A stretch of DNA of 37,599 bases from Candidatus Nanopelagicales bacterium. Lineage in GTDB: Bacteria > Actinomycetota > Actinomycetes > S36-B12. Below, in pieces: positions 25,071-33,773 of the stretch. The DNA lies in contig JANQZS010000002.1 in assembly GCA_030728405.1 (NCBI GenBank), forward strand, positions 1-37,599, read 5' to 3'. The position numbers were made by a program, and so were the translations under genes. Position 1 is the stretch's first letter. Each line of letters opens with the position of its first letter. The notes under the pieces were generated by a model. It searched no databases and was not told the DNA's origin. It was given only the letters and a program-made list of their open reading frames with translations.

Positions 25071-26489
25071 CTAAATGAGGTATTGGGATGGGCCGCGCTT
25101 GAGGTAGCGTCCGTGGCCCTTCTCGCCGAGGTAGGTGTTGTCATCAATCACGACTCTGCCTCGTGAGATAACAGTGTCGACGTGACCATCGATGACAAAG
25201 CCCTCCCACGCCGAGTGATCCATGTTCATGTGATGGGTTTTCTCATACCCGATCTCTGTCCGGCCGGCGGGATCGTAAATCACGATGTCGGCATCTGAGC
25301 CGGGGGCAATAACGCCTTTTTGCGGGTACAGCCCAAACATTCGGGCAGGAGTGGTGGAACAAATCTCAACCCAACGCTCAAGGGAAATCTTGCCATCGAC
25401 AACGCCTTGGTAAATCAGGTCCATTCGGTGCTCGACGGAGCCAATTCCATTGGGAATCTTGGAGAAGTTGCCAACTCCGAGTTCCTTTTGTTCCTTGAAG
25501 CAGAACGGGCAGTGATCGGTGCTCACAATCGAGAGATCATCAGTGCGGAGGTACTTCCACAATTCGTCGTGGTGCTCCTCGGCCTTTGATCGCAATGGTG
25601 TGGAACAGACCCATTTGGCACCCTCGAACCCAGGCTGGGAAAGGTGATCTTCAAGTGAGAGGTACAGGTACTGCGGGCAGGTCTCACCGAAGACATTCCA
25701 GCCCTCGTCCTTGGCTTCTTGAAGTACTTTCACGGCTTGCTTGGCTGACATGTGCACGATGTAGAGGGGTGCGCCTGTCATCCGAGCCAGCATGATCGAC
25801 CTGTTCGTGGCCTCTGCCTCTGTTTCCCAGGGTCGAGTCAGCGAGTGGTACTTGGGATCTGTCTTCCCTTCTGCGAGCGCCTGGGCGACGAGAACGTCGA
25901 TCGCCATACCATTTTCCGCATGCATCATGATCATTGAGCTGTTGTTAACGGCTGTTTGCATCGCGCGCAGGATTTGACCGTCGTCACTGTAAAAGACGCC
26001 GGGATAAGCCATGAAGAGCTTGAAGCTCGTGACACCCTCGTTAACGAGTTCATCCATGGCTTTGAGTGAGTCATCATCGACCCCGCCAATGATTTGGTGG
26101 AAGGCGTAATCGATATGGCAGTTCCCGCGCGCCTTTTCTTGCCACGCGTTGAACCCATCTTGCACTCGCTGTCCGAATGTCTGCACCGCGAAATCAATGA
26201 TGGTCGTGGTCCCACCCCATGCGGCTGCTCGCGTTCCCGTGTCGAAGGTGTCGGAGGCAAATGTTCCGCCGAAGGGCAACTCCATATGGGTATGGGCATC
26301 GATTCCACCCGGAATGACGTATTTGCCCGCTGCGTCGAAAACGCGATCGGCATTGGCTTCGATGTTTGAACCAAGAGTTGTGCTTCCGGGTGCAAAAACC
26401 GCAGCGATCTGCTCACCATCAAGGAGCACGTCGGCCGCATGTATGCCTTGCGGTGTCACGACCGAGCCGTTCTTAATCAAGATCGTCAT
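25071..26489 (-). CDS. hydA: Dihydropyrimidinase (D-hydantoinase family)
   Basis: A 472-residue cyclic amidohydrolase that opens dihydrouracil/dihydrothymine (or hydantoin) rings to N-carbamoyl amino acids. The binuclear zinc site is complete: H66 and H68 (DAHTHMELPFGG), carbamylated K157 (TSFKLFMAY), H190 (MMHAENG), H246 (YIVHMSA) and D325 (STDHCPF). Overall length and the NGIGSVEHRM segment fit dihydropyrimidinase rather than dihydroorotase or allantoinase. ATG 26489 has GAGGGG seven bases upstream. It lies between the amidase and mmsA genes, in the logical pathway order. Confidence 0.93.
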   Translation of the reverse strand: MTILIKNGSVVTPQGIHAADVLLDGEQIAAVFAPGSTTLGSNIEANADRVFDAAGKYVIPGGIDAHTHMELPFGGTFASDTFDTGTRAAAWGGTTTIIDFAVQTFGQRVQDGFNAWQEKARGNCHIDYAFHQIIGGVDDDSLKAMDELVNEGVTSFKLFMAYPGVFYSDDGQILRAMQTAVNNSSMIMMHAENGMAIDVLVAQALAEGKTDPKYHSLTRPWETEAEATNRSIMLARMTGAPLYIVHMSAKQAVKVLQEAKDEGWNVFGETCPQYLYLSLEDHLSQPGFEGAKWVCSTPLRSKAEEHHDELWKYLRTDDLSIVSTDHCPFCFKEQKELGVGNFSKIPNGIGSVEHRMDLIYQGVVDGKISLERWVEICSTTPARMFGLYPQKGVIAPGSDADIVIYDPAGRTEIGYEKTHHMNMDHSAWEGFVIDGHVDTVISRGRVVIDDNTYLGEKGHGRYLKRGPSQYLI

Positions 26490-26522
26490 GGAGTGTCCCC
26501 TCAGGTGAGTAGTGGCTGAAAA

Positions 26523-27359
26523 CTACGGACGAACGAGGTCGTCGTATGCATCTGGACGACGATCCCGGTAGAACTGCCAACGATTCCGAACCGCCGTGAT
26601 CAGGTCAAGATCAAGATCTCGAACAATGAGTTCGGGCTTGTAGGGGTCACCCTTTTCGCCAACGTAGCTACCTTCGGGATTGACGAAGTAGGACTGCCCG
26701 TAGAAATCGTCGTCACCGAGCTCCTCGATGCCCACTCGATTAATTGCGCCCACGTAATACTCGTTTGCCACGGCGGCAGCTGGCTGCTCAATGCTCCAGA
26801 GGTACTGGGAAAGCCCGCGAGAGGTGGCGGATGGATTGAACACTATTTGCGCTCCGTTGAGGCCAAGGGCGCGCCAGCCCTCGGGGAAGTGCCGGTCGTA
26901 ACAAATGTAAACGCCCACTCTGCCCACAGCCGTATCGAATACCGGGTAGCCACCGTTGCCCGGACGGAAGTAGAACTTCTCCCAGAAACCACCCACATGC
27001 GGAATGTGCTGCTTGCGGTACTTCCCGAGGTAACTGCCATCGGCATCAAGCACGGCCGCTGTGTTGTAGAGGAAGCCGGGCCCTGCGTCCTCGTACATCG
27101 GCAGCACCATGACCATCTCGAGCTCGCGCGCGAGGGCCTGAAAGCGCTCCACGATAGGTCCGGGGATTGCCTCGGCGTATTCGTAGAATTTGGCGTCTTG
27201 TACTTGGCAAAAGTAGGGACCGTAGAAGAGTTCCTGAAAGCAGATCACTTTCGCGCCTTGGGCCGCAGCCTCGCGCGCGTAGTTCTCATGCTTGACGATC
27301 ATGGATTCCTTGTCACCGGTCCAGTCGGTTTGGACTAGTGCAGCTCGCACCACGGACAT
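26523..27359 (-). CDS. Nitrilase-superfamily amidohydrolase, beta-ureidopropionase type
   Basis: A 278-residue carbon-nitrogen hydrolase with the catalytic triad E43 (CFQELFYGPYF), K116 (YRKQHIPHV) and C153 (VYICYDRHFPEG). The segments EKFYFRPGNGGYPVFDT and YDRHFPEGWRALGLNGAQIVFNPSATSRG resemble bacterial beta-ureidopropionases, which release beta-alanine, CO2 and ammonia from N-carbamoyl-beta-alanine. Adjacent hydA supports this. N-carbamoylputrescine amidase is a closely related alternative, relevant because an agmatine deiminase lies at 36159 and no other amidase is in view. ATG 27359 has a perfect AGGAGG (27365-27370) five bases upstream. First gene of the operon, divergent from the MocR gene. 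Confidence 0.88.
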   Translation of the reverse strand: MSVVRAALVQTDWTGDKESMIVKHENYAREAAAQGAKVICFQELFYGPYFCQVQDAKFYEYAEAIPGPIVERFQALARELEMVMVLPMYEDAGPGFLYNTAAVLDADGSYLGKYRKQHIPHVGGFWEKFYFRPGNGGYPVFDTAVGRVGVYICYDRHFPEGWRALGLNGAQIVFNPSATSRGLSQYLWSIEQPAAAVANEYYVGAINRVGIEELGDDDFYGQSYFVNPEGSYVGEKGDPYKPELIVRDLDLDLITAVRNRWQFYRDRRPDAYDDLVRP

Positions 27360-27390
27360 GGGTACCTCCTGCGGGGTAATTTCTTTTGTG

Positions 27391-27419
27391 ATTGTGCACC
27401 GTGGCCAGATTCTATTGTG
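27391..27419. promoter_or_regulatory. ATTGTG direct repeats between the amidase operon and the MocR gene
   Basis: ATTGTG occurs at 27391-27396 and 27414-27419, same orientation, 23 bases apart (about two helical turns); a TTTGTG lies just before the first copy. MocR/PdxR-type regulators are known to bind direct repeats in the divergent spacer next to their own gene. The spacer also contains the amidase ribosome site. Confidence 0.45.
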
Positions 27420-27470
27420 TTAAACATCCGAATAACGAAATTAATAGTCGTCTGAAAGGTGGGGGTGGCT

Positions 27471-28865
27471 GTGACTACATCGCCGAGCTCAGAGAGCCCC
27501 TCAAAATCGGTCATAGACCTGGTGGCAGGAGCTGTTGAAGACGCTAATCCACGAGGGATTGCCGCCGCTGTGCACCGCCTCATCCGGGCAGGGGAATTGA
27601 GTTCTGGGGAGCGGCTCCCGACAGTGCGTGAGCTCGCCGCTGCCCTGCACGTGAGCCCAGCAACTGTGAGCGAGGCGTGGCAGGCTCTCGGGGCCGTGGG
27701 GGCCATCGTGGCGCGGGGCCGTGCGGGCAGTTTTGTGAAAGACATCGTGGAACCGAGTCGTCCTGTTCGTTATCTGGGCATCGGAGGTGCTCCGAGTTCT
27801 GATGGCCTTGATTTATCTACCGGCACCCCGGATGCGCAGTTATTGCCATCTCTAAAAGAAGCGCTGGAGAGGGTGACAACGAGATCTTCGTCTTGGACTA
27901 CGAGTTACCTAGACGACCCCGTCATTCCCTCTCTTGAGGAGGTGCTTTTGCGCACCTGGCCATTTCAGCCGGCGCGCATCACGGTTGTTGATGGGGCCTT
28001 GGATGCGTTGTCCAGGATCGTCGACCAAGTAGTCAGGCTTGGCGATCGGGTAGTTATGGAATCTCCAGGATTCCCTCCCCTGATCGATCTTCTGGAGCGA
28101 AGTGGGGCTGAAATAGTCGCGGTAGAGCTAGATGAGCAGGGTGTGATCCCAGCCAGTCTGAGCGCGGCACTTGCACTAGCTCCGGTTGCATTTTTTTTAC
28201 AGACCCGGGCCCATAACCCAACAGGTACCAGTATGACCAAGTACCGAGCATCTGAATTGGCGCACGTTCTGGCTTCCAGTCGGGCTCTCATTATTGAAGA
28301 CGACCATTCCGGTGAAATCGCGATGGCCGACGATGTCAGCATCGGTCAATTTCTCCCGCTCAGAACTGTTCACATTAGGAGCTATTCAAAATCGCATGGC
28401 CCCGATCTGCGTATTGCTGCGATAGGTGGATCAGCCGACGTTATTGATCCGCTGACCGCTCGGCGCATGTTGGGACCAGGTTGGACAAGTCGTTTACTCC
28501 AAGCCGTCCTCGTTGAATTATTGAGTGATGCTGCGGCAATCGATCAGGTACAAACAGCTCGACGCACCTATTCAGAGCGCAGCGCTAAATTCCGTGAAGC
28601 GCTCAAGGACCTTGGCGTGAACTGCAGTCCTGGCGATGGCATCAATGTGTGGGTACCGGTGGAAGATGAGCGTTCTGCTTTGGTAAGTCTGGCTGCTGCT
28701 GGAGTACGCGTGGCACCTGGTGGACCATTTGTCATTGAAAGCGCCTCGCCGGGGGCAGTCCGGATTACGTGCGGGTTACTTCCTGACGATGACCTGCTAC
28801 TCGCACAAGCGGCTGAGTCTGTGGCCCGGGCAGTCGGTGCTCAGTCGGTGCTCCGTAGCGTCTGA
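27471..28865 (+). CDS. MocR-type regulator (GntR winged helix fused to aminotransferase domain)
   Basis: A protein of about 464 residues with a GntR-type winged helix (about 28-90: RLIRAGELSSGERLPTVRELAAALHVSPATVSEAW) and a class I aminotransferase-like domain. The PLP lysine is K307 in HIRSYSKSHGPDLR, with HNPTG (N249) and EDDHSGE also conserved. Such proteins sense PLP or amino-compound aldimines; known members control GABA, taurine or PLP metabolism. GTG codons at 27459, 27465 and 27471 are all possible; 27471 was chosen arbitrarily among them using the G-rich site upstream. It is divergent from the amidase-hydA operon and upstream of an aldehyde dehydrogenase, so both are probable targets. 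A T8 run at 28192-28199 sits inside the coding sequence. Confidence 0.9.
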   Translation: MTTSPSSESPSKSVIDLVAGAVEDANPRGIAAAVHRLIRAGELSSGERLPTVRELAAALHVSPATVSEAWQALGAVGAIVARGRAGSFVKDIVEPSRPVRYLGIGGAPSSDGLDLSTGTPDAQLLPSLKEALERVTTRSSSWTTSYLDDPVIPSLEEVLLRTWPFQPARITVVDGALDALSRIVDQVVRLGDRVVMESPGFPPLIDLLERSGAEIVAVELDEQGVIPASLSAALALAPVAFFLQTRAHNPTGTSMTKYRASELAHVLASSRALIIEDDHSGEIAMADDVSIGQFLPLRTVHIRSYSKSHGPDLRIAAIGGSADVIDPLTARRMLGPGWTSRLLQAVLVELLSDAAAIDQVQTARRTYSERSAKFREALKDLGVNCSPGDGINVWVPVEDERSALVSLAAAGVRVAPGGPFVIESASPGAVRITCGLLPDDDLLLAQAAESVARAVGAQSVLRSV

Positions 28866-28928
28866 TAATGACTATCAAGTATCCCGCGATAGGTTCGTTG
28901 CCACACCGATCAGGATTTGGAGACTCCC

Positions 28929-30416
28929 ATGTCAGATGGTTCTTTTGTTGGCGGTGCTTCTTACGCCGGTACATCTGGGGAAACCCTTGACATCATTGAC
29001 CCGGCAACTTCCACTGTCGTTGCAACCTGTGCACTCGCATCCGCATCGGATGTGGACCACGCAGTCCATGTTGCTAGGGCAGCATTCGCGGACTGGTCTC
29101 GTGCGGCTCCAGGTGAGCGAGCGAGTGCACTCAACGCGCTCGCGTCGAGGATGGCGGCCCGCTCGGAGGAGTACGTGGCCGTGGAAACTTCGCAGACCGG
29201 AAAACCTCTGCGGTTATCACGCGAGTTCGACGTGCCGGGTTCTATCGACAACGTCTCATTCTTTGCCGGTGCCTCCCGCAACCTTGACGGTAAAGCATCA
29301 GCTGAATGGGACGGTGTCCACACATCGCTCATTCGTCGTGAGCCGGTGGGAGTTGTCGGTTCGATTGCTCCGTGGAACTACCCCCTGCAAATGGCGATGT
29401 GGAAAATGCTGCCTGCGGTGGCTGCCGGAAACACGATTGTCCTTAAGCCTGCCGAAATAACCCCGCTCACCTCGATCATGGTCGCTGAAGACTGCATGGC
29501 TGCAGGGATTCCTCCCGGCGTTGTCAACGTTGTGTGCGGAACAGGTCCTGTTGCCGGCGAAGCGCTGGTGTCACATCCACAGGTGGATATGGTCTCGTTT
29601 ACCGGATCCACCCCAGTTGGTCGCCGAGTTATGGAACTGGCAACAGCGGGCATCAAGCGGGTTCATCTTGAACTCGGCGGTAAAGCGCCATTCGTTGTCT
29701 TTGATGATGCAGACCTCGAGGCGGCCATTCAAGGCGCTGCCGCTGGGGCCTTGATCAACTCCGGACAGGACTGCACCGCAGCAACGAGGGCATATGTGCA
29801 GCGTCCGTTTTATCAGGGGTTCTGCGACGGAGTGGCTGACCTTTTTGCGGCCATCACAGTGGGGAACCCGCTCGATGATTCCACTGATATCGGCCCGCTT
29901 ATTTCGAGGCGGCAGCAAGAGCGGGTGTCTGGGTTTGTGGAGCGGGCGAGAGCGCAGGGAGCCCAGATATTGACCGGTGGCTCGATCGGCACGGGTGACC
30001 TCGCAGGTGGTGCCTACTACCTACCAACCATCGTGACTGGAGTCGAGCAGGATTGGGAGATTGTTCAGCAGGAGCTCTTTGGGCCAGTTTTGGTAGTCCT
30101 GCCCTTTGATTCTGATGATGAAGGGATAGCGCTTGCCAATGACTCCGTTTTTGGTCTTGCCGCCTCAGCCTGGACCAGAGATATTTTTAGAGGGCTTCGG
30201 GCGCAGCGTGAGATCAAGGCCGGTTGCGTGTGGATCAACGACCACATCCCGATCGTGAGCGAAATGCCACATGGCGGCTTTGGCCAATCGGGATTTGGGA
30301 AGGACATGTCCACCTATTCATTTGATGAATACACCCAAATCAAGCATGTTTCGATGGATATAACGGGGGAATCACGGAAGCCGTGGCACCGGACAATTTT
30401 CTCAGAAAAACGATAG
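28929..30416 (+). CDS. Aldehyde dehydrogenase, aminobutyraldehyde type (second copy)
   Basis: A 495-residue aldehyde dehydrogenase with N150 (IAPWNYP), E248 (HLELGGKAP) and C282 ([11 protein letters not shown]). The C-terminal EMPHGGFGQSGFGKDMSTYSFDEYTQIKHV is strikingly similar to the paralogue at 19672, and the shared QDCTAATR box points to gamma-aminobutyraldehyde-type substrates. ATG 28929 has GGAG at 28919-28922, six bases upstream. It follows the MocR gene by 63 bases and precedes the polyamine importer, suggesting it oxidises aldehydes made from imported putrescine or cadaverine. Confidence 0.88.
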   Translation: MSDGSFVGGASYAGTSGETLDIIDPATSTVVATCALASASDVDHAVHVARAAFADWSRAAPGERASALNALASRMAARSEEYVAVETSQTGKPLRLSREFDVPGSIDNVSFFAGASRNLDGKASAEWDGVHTSLIRREPVGVVGSIAPWNYPLQMAMWKMLPAVAAGNTIVLKPAEITPLTSIMVAEDCMAAGIPPGVVNVVCGTGPVAGEALVSHPQVDMVSFTGSTPVGRRVMELATAGIKRVHLELGGKAPFVVFDDADLEAAIQGAAAGALINSGQDCTAATRAYVQRPFYQGFCDGVADLFAAITVGNPLDDSTDIGPLISRRQQERVSGFVERARAQGAQILTGGSIGTGDLAGGAYYLPTIVTGVEQDWEIVQQELFGPVLVVLPFDSDDEGIALANDSVFGLAASAWTRDIFRGLRAQREIKAGCVWINDHIPIVSEMPHGGFGQSGFGKDMSTYSFDEYTQIKHVSMDITGESRKPWHRTIFSEKR

Positions 30417-30497
30417 GCTGGAACTCCTGTTAATGACACCTTGCGGGCTAGGGTGTGGGGTAGAAAGAATTTCTTGAAGTCGAGGAGAGGACCGTTC

Positions 30498-31727
30498 ATG
30501 ATCTCGAACCAACCAGAGATGATTGCTGCGATTGCCGGAACAATGCGCTCGACGGTCTCGCGTCGCAGGCTTCTTCAGGCAGCCGGCATCGGCGGAGCTG
30601 CCATGGCGGTTGCAGCTTGCGGTGGCACGGGTGGCAGCGATGCATCAGGTGACGCATCCGGTGCACCTTCTGCGGCTGCGGCTGAGGACCTCTCAGACAC
30701 AGACAAAGCGTTGTTCTGGTCTAACTGGCCCTTGTACATCGACATCGATGATGACTCCGGAGAGCGTCCATCCCTGGATCGGTTCATGGCCGATACCGGC
30801 ATCACGGTCACCTATAACGAAGACGTCAACGACAATTCCGAGTTCTACGCGAAGGTCCGCACCCAGTTAGAGCAAGGCCAAGAGATCGGCCGCGACATTG
30901 TAACGCTGACCGACTGGATGGCCGGCCTGTGGATCCAAAACGGTTTCGTGCAGAAACTGGATAAGGCCAATATCCCGAATTTCTCCAACATGATCAGTAG
31001 CTACCTCGATGTTGCTTTTGATCCAGGCCGCGAATACTCCATGCCATGGCAGTCGGGCTTTGGCGCATTTGGCTGGAACAAGTCGCAATTATCCGATGCG
31101 ATCGGCACGGACGCACTCGTATCGGTCGATCAGCTTTTTGATCCCAAGCTCAAGGGAAAGATTTCGGTCCTCTCCGAAATGCGCGACACGATGGGAATCT
31201 TGTTGGCGTGGCTCGGCTATGACCCCTCGAACTTCACCGATGATCAATTCAGCGAGGCGATCGAGGCGCTCACCCTTCAAGTTGATAACGGCCAAATCCG
31301 CCAGGTCGCGGGCAATGATTACGTGGCAGCCATGGAGTCGGGCGACGTCACCGCAGTCATTGGCTGGTCTGGCGACATGTTCCAGCTCGGAGATGCTTTC
31401 GGGGTTGCACTGCCTGAATCCGGTGGCACCCTATGGACCGACAACATGATGATTCCGGCATTGGCTTCCCACAAGAAGAACGCTGAATTGATCATGAACT
31501 ATTACTACGACCCGGCGGTTGCAGCTGAAGTTGCCGCCTACGTTCAATACATTTCGCCGGTGCAAGGTGCCCAAGAGGCCATGGCAGACATCGATCCCGC
31601 ATTAGTGGACAACCAGTGGATTTTCCCCGATTCTGCAACTCTGGCAAATTCCTACGTTTTCATGCCGCTCACTGACGCACAAGACGTTGAATACCAACGG
31701 GCTTTCCAGAAAGCGATCGGCAACTAA
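30498..31727 (+). CDS. potD: Polyamine ABC transporter substrate-binding lipoprotein (PotD family)
   Basis: A 409-residue extracytoplasmic binding protein. The N-terminus carries a twin-arginine motif (VSRRRLLQAAG, residues 20-30) and a lipobox ending at C41 (MAVAACGG), so it is likely exported by the Tat system and lipid-anchored. A low-complexity Ser/Ala/Gly linker follows. The mature part (NWPLYIDIDDDSGERPSLDRFMADTGITVTYNEDVNDNSEFYAKV) matches PotD/PotF-type spermidine/putrescine binders, rich in acidic residues. ATG 30498 has GAGGAGAGG seven bases upstream; the longer open frame from 30441 is rejected. The 81-base spacer before it holds no certain promoter. First gene of a complete importer. 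Confidence 0.93.
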   Translation: MISNQPEMIAAIAGTMRSTVSRRRLLQAAGIGGAAMAVAACGGTGGSDASGDASGAPSAAAAEDLSDTDKALFWSNWPLYIDIDDDSGERPSLDRFMADTGITVTYNEDVNDNSEFYAKVRTQLEQGQEIGRDIVTLTDWMAGLWIQNGFVQKLDKANIPNFSNMISSYLDVAFDPGREYSMPWQSGFGAFGWNKSQLSDAIGTDALVSVDQLFDPKLKGKISVLSEMRDTMGILLAWLGYDPSNFTDDQFSEAIEALTLQVDNGQIRQVAGNDYVAAMESGDVTAVIGWSGDMFQLGDAFGVALPESGGTLWTDNMMIPALASHKKNAELIMNYYYDPAVAAEVAAYVQYISPVQGAQEAMADIDPALVDNQWIFPDSATLANSYVFMPLTDAQDVEYQRAFQKAIGN

Positions 31728-31771
31728 ACGCAGAAAAAAAAATAACCCGTACTTCCACTGGAAAGGTCGCG

Positions 31772-32878
31772 GTGTCCACGATAACAAGTTCGCGAAATAT
31801 CGAGGATCTGCGCCTCGAAAATCTGGTCAAGTCCTTCGGAGATTTTCTAGCCGTCGACGACATCACGTTGACGATACCGGCGGGATCCTTCTTCGCGTTG
31901 CTGGGTGCATCAGGATGCGGGAAAACAACCACGTTACGGATGATCGCGGGGTTAGAAGATCCAACCTCTGGGACGATCAAGGTGGGCAACACAGACATCA
32001 CGGGTTTGCGCGCCTTTCAGCGGCCAGTCAATACGGTCTTCCAGTCATACGCACTTTTTCCGCATCTGGATATTTTCGAAAATGTCGCATTTGGTCTTCG
32101 ACGACGCGGCATCAAGGATGTAACGCCAGCAGTTGAAGCCATGCTGGAGCTAGTAGAACTCGCTCCCATGGCGAGGCGCAAACCAGCGCAACTCTCTGGT
32201 GGCCAACAGCAGCGAGTTGCGGTTGCGCGCGCCCTGATCAATCAACCCGACGTACTTTTGCTAGATGAGCCGTTAGGCGCGCTTGACCTGAAATTGCGCA
32301 GGCAGATGCAGATTGAACTGAAGCGAATTCAAACCGAGGTGGGCACCACCTTCGTTCATGTCACGCATGATCAGGAAGAGGCCATGACCATGGCCGACAC
32401 GGTTGCCGTTATGAACGCGGGCCGGATCGAGCAAATGGGCCACCCAGCCGATGTCTACGAACTCCCCAAAACCGCTTTTGTGGCGAATTTTCTTGGCCAG
32501 GCGAATCTCTTCAGTGGATCGGTCACTGGCCGCGATGGGGAGGATCTGGTGGTAGCCACAAACGGTCTTTCGATGCGGCTCCCAGCGCAGCGCAACTCCG
32601 CTACGGGAACTGAATTGTTGGTGGGTGTTCGGCCTGAAAAAATGACAATTCTTGATGAGGTAGATGCAGGAAAAATCCCCACCGGAAGCAATCTGGTTAC
32701 TGGATTAGTCACAGACGTCTCATATACGGGTGTCTCGACCCAGTACCTCGTCGAAGCACCGTGGGGTCAGGTTCTGAACGTATTCGAGCAGAACGTGATC
32801 GTTGGTGATCGTTGCGAGGTTGGCGATCCCGTGCTGGTGCACTGGGCTCCTGAGCACACATTTGGTCTGGGATCCTGA
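31772..32878 (+). CDS. potA: Polyamine ABC transporter ATP-binding protein (PotA)
   Basis: A 368-residue ATPase of the spermidine/putrescine importer. Walker A is GASGCGKT (45-52), Q-loop VFQSYALFPHL, signature LSGGQQQRVAVARAL, Walker B VLLLDEPLGALD and switch histidine in FVHVTHDQEEAM; a C-terminal TOBE domain (from about residue 280, GVRPEKM) is the polyamine/Fe/sugar-type regulatory domain. GTG 31772 has AAAGG (31762-31766) five bases upstream. The 44-base gap after potD contains an A9 tract (31734-31742). Confidence 0.95.
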   Translation: MSTITSSRNIEDLRLENLVKSFGDFLAVDDITLTIPAGSFFALLGASGCGKTTTLRMIAGLEDPTSGTIKVGNTDITGLRAFQRPVNTVFQSYALFPHLDIFENVAFGLRRRGIKDVTPAVEAMLELVELAPMARRKPAQLSGGQQQRVAVARALINQPDVLLLDEPLGALDLKLRRQMQIELKRIQTEVGTTFVHVTHDQEEAMTMADTVAVMNAGRIEQMGHPADVYELPKTAFVANFLGQANLFSGSVTGRDGEDLVVATNGLSMRLPAQRNSATGTELLVGVRPEKMTILDEVDAGKIPTGSNLVTGLVTDVSYTGVSTQYLVEAPWGQVLNVFEQNVIVGDRCEVGDPVLVHWAPEHTFGLGS

Positions 32879-32879
32879 C

Positions 32880-33773
32880 ATGGTGGTAGGTGTCGCCGCC
32901 AAGGGTGGCACATCGATCGCGCCTGGGGCCCAACGACGCTCTCGCACCGGATACTTCCTGCTGTTGCCAGGCATGGCATGGCTCGGGATCTTCTTCGCAA
33001 TTCCCATTGCAACGCTGTTCATGACGAGTCTGCAAGCTCCGGTTGAAGGAGCTTCAGGGCAATACGCTCCTGCGTTTCAGGTGAGTAACTACGCGGATGC
33101 GATCATCGAATACTGGCCGCAATTTCTCAGGTCATTTCTCTATGCCGGTATCGCGACGCTTCTCGCACTGGTAATTGCTTATCCACTCGCGTACTTCATT
33201 GCCGTGAAGGCTGGTCGATGGCGAACGTTGATGCTGGTCTTGGTCATCGCACCATCGTTTGCATCATTCTTGCTCCGGACGTACGCATGGAGAACCATTC
33301 TGGCGGATGAAAGTCCCGTTACAACGTTTCTCAATGCCTTGCATGTTCTCCCCGATGATCGGATTCTGAACACCAGCATCGCGGTAATCGCGGGTTTGAC
33401 CTACAACTTTCTTCCGTTCATGGTGTTGCCGCTCTATGCAGCTCTAGAGAGGCTTGACCCTCGCCTCATCGAAGCATCCAACGATTTGTATGCCAATCCC
33501 ATCACAACCTTTCGCAAAGTAACGTGGCCTTTGTCTTTGCCCGGTGTGGTTGCGGGAACGCTGCTGACATTCATTCCGGCGGCAGGTGATTACATCAATG
33601 CCGAGTTGCTGGGGTCAACTCAAGATCGAATGATCGGTAATGCCATCCAAACTAATTTCATTGATTTCCGTGATTATCCGATCGCCAGCGCGCTGTCCTT
33701 CATGTTGATGGCAGCAATCTTGGTTCTGGTGTTCGCCTATATTCGTCGAGCTGGGACGGAGGATCTGGTCTAA
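32880..33773 (+). CDS. potB: Polyamine ABC transporter permease (PotB)
   Basis: A 297-residue inner-membrane permease with about six hydrophobic segments. The EAA-loop coupling motif is visible as ALERLDPRLIEASNDLYANPITTFRKVTWPLSLPG, typical of the PotB/PotC family. ATG 32880 follows the potA stop after one base; GTG codons just downstream are alternatives because no strong ribosome site is present, so translation probably depends on coupling. The stop overlaps the potC start by one base (TAATG). Confidence 0.94.
   Translation: MVVGVAAKGGTSIAPGAQRRSRTGYFLLLPGMAWLGIFFAIPIATLFMTSLQAPVEGASGQYAPAFQVSNYADAIIEYWPQFLRSFLYAGIATLLALVIAYPLAYFIAVKAGRWRTLMLVLVIAPSFASFLLRTYAWRTILADESPVTTFLNALHVLPDDRILNTSIAVIAGLTYNFLPFMVLPLYAALERLDPRLIEASNDLYANPITTFRKVTWPLSLPGVVAGTLLTFIPAAGDYINAELLGSTQDRMIGNAIQTNFIDFRDYPIASALSFMLMAAILVLVFAYIRRAGTEDLV

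Noticed and set aside
28720-29460. Plus-strand open frame of 246 codons spanning the MocR and aldehyde dehydrogenase junction
   Set aside because: It is in another frame across two well-supported genes and resembles no protein.
30931-30942. Another TGGATCCA copy inside potD
   Set aside because: It lies mid-gene, lacks the flanking ATT/AAT symmetry of the operator and is expected by chance.
31734-31742. A9 tract after potD considered as a terminator element or slippage site
   Set aside because: There is no stem before it on either strand and it is non-coding; the potA ribosome site follows closely.
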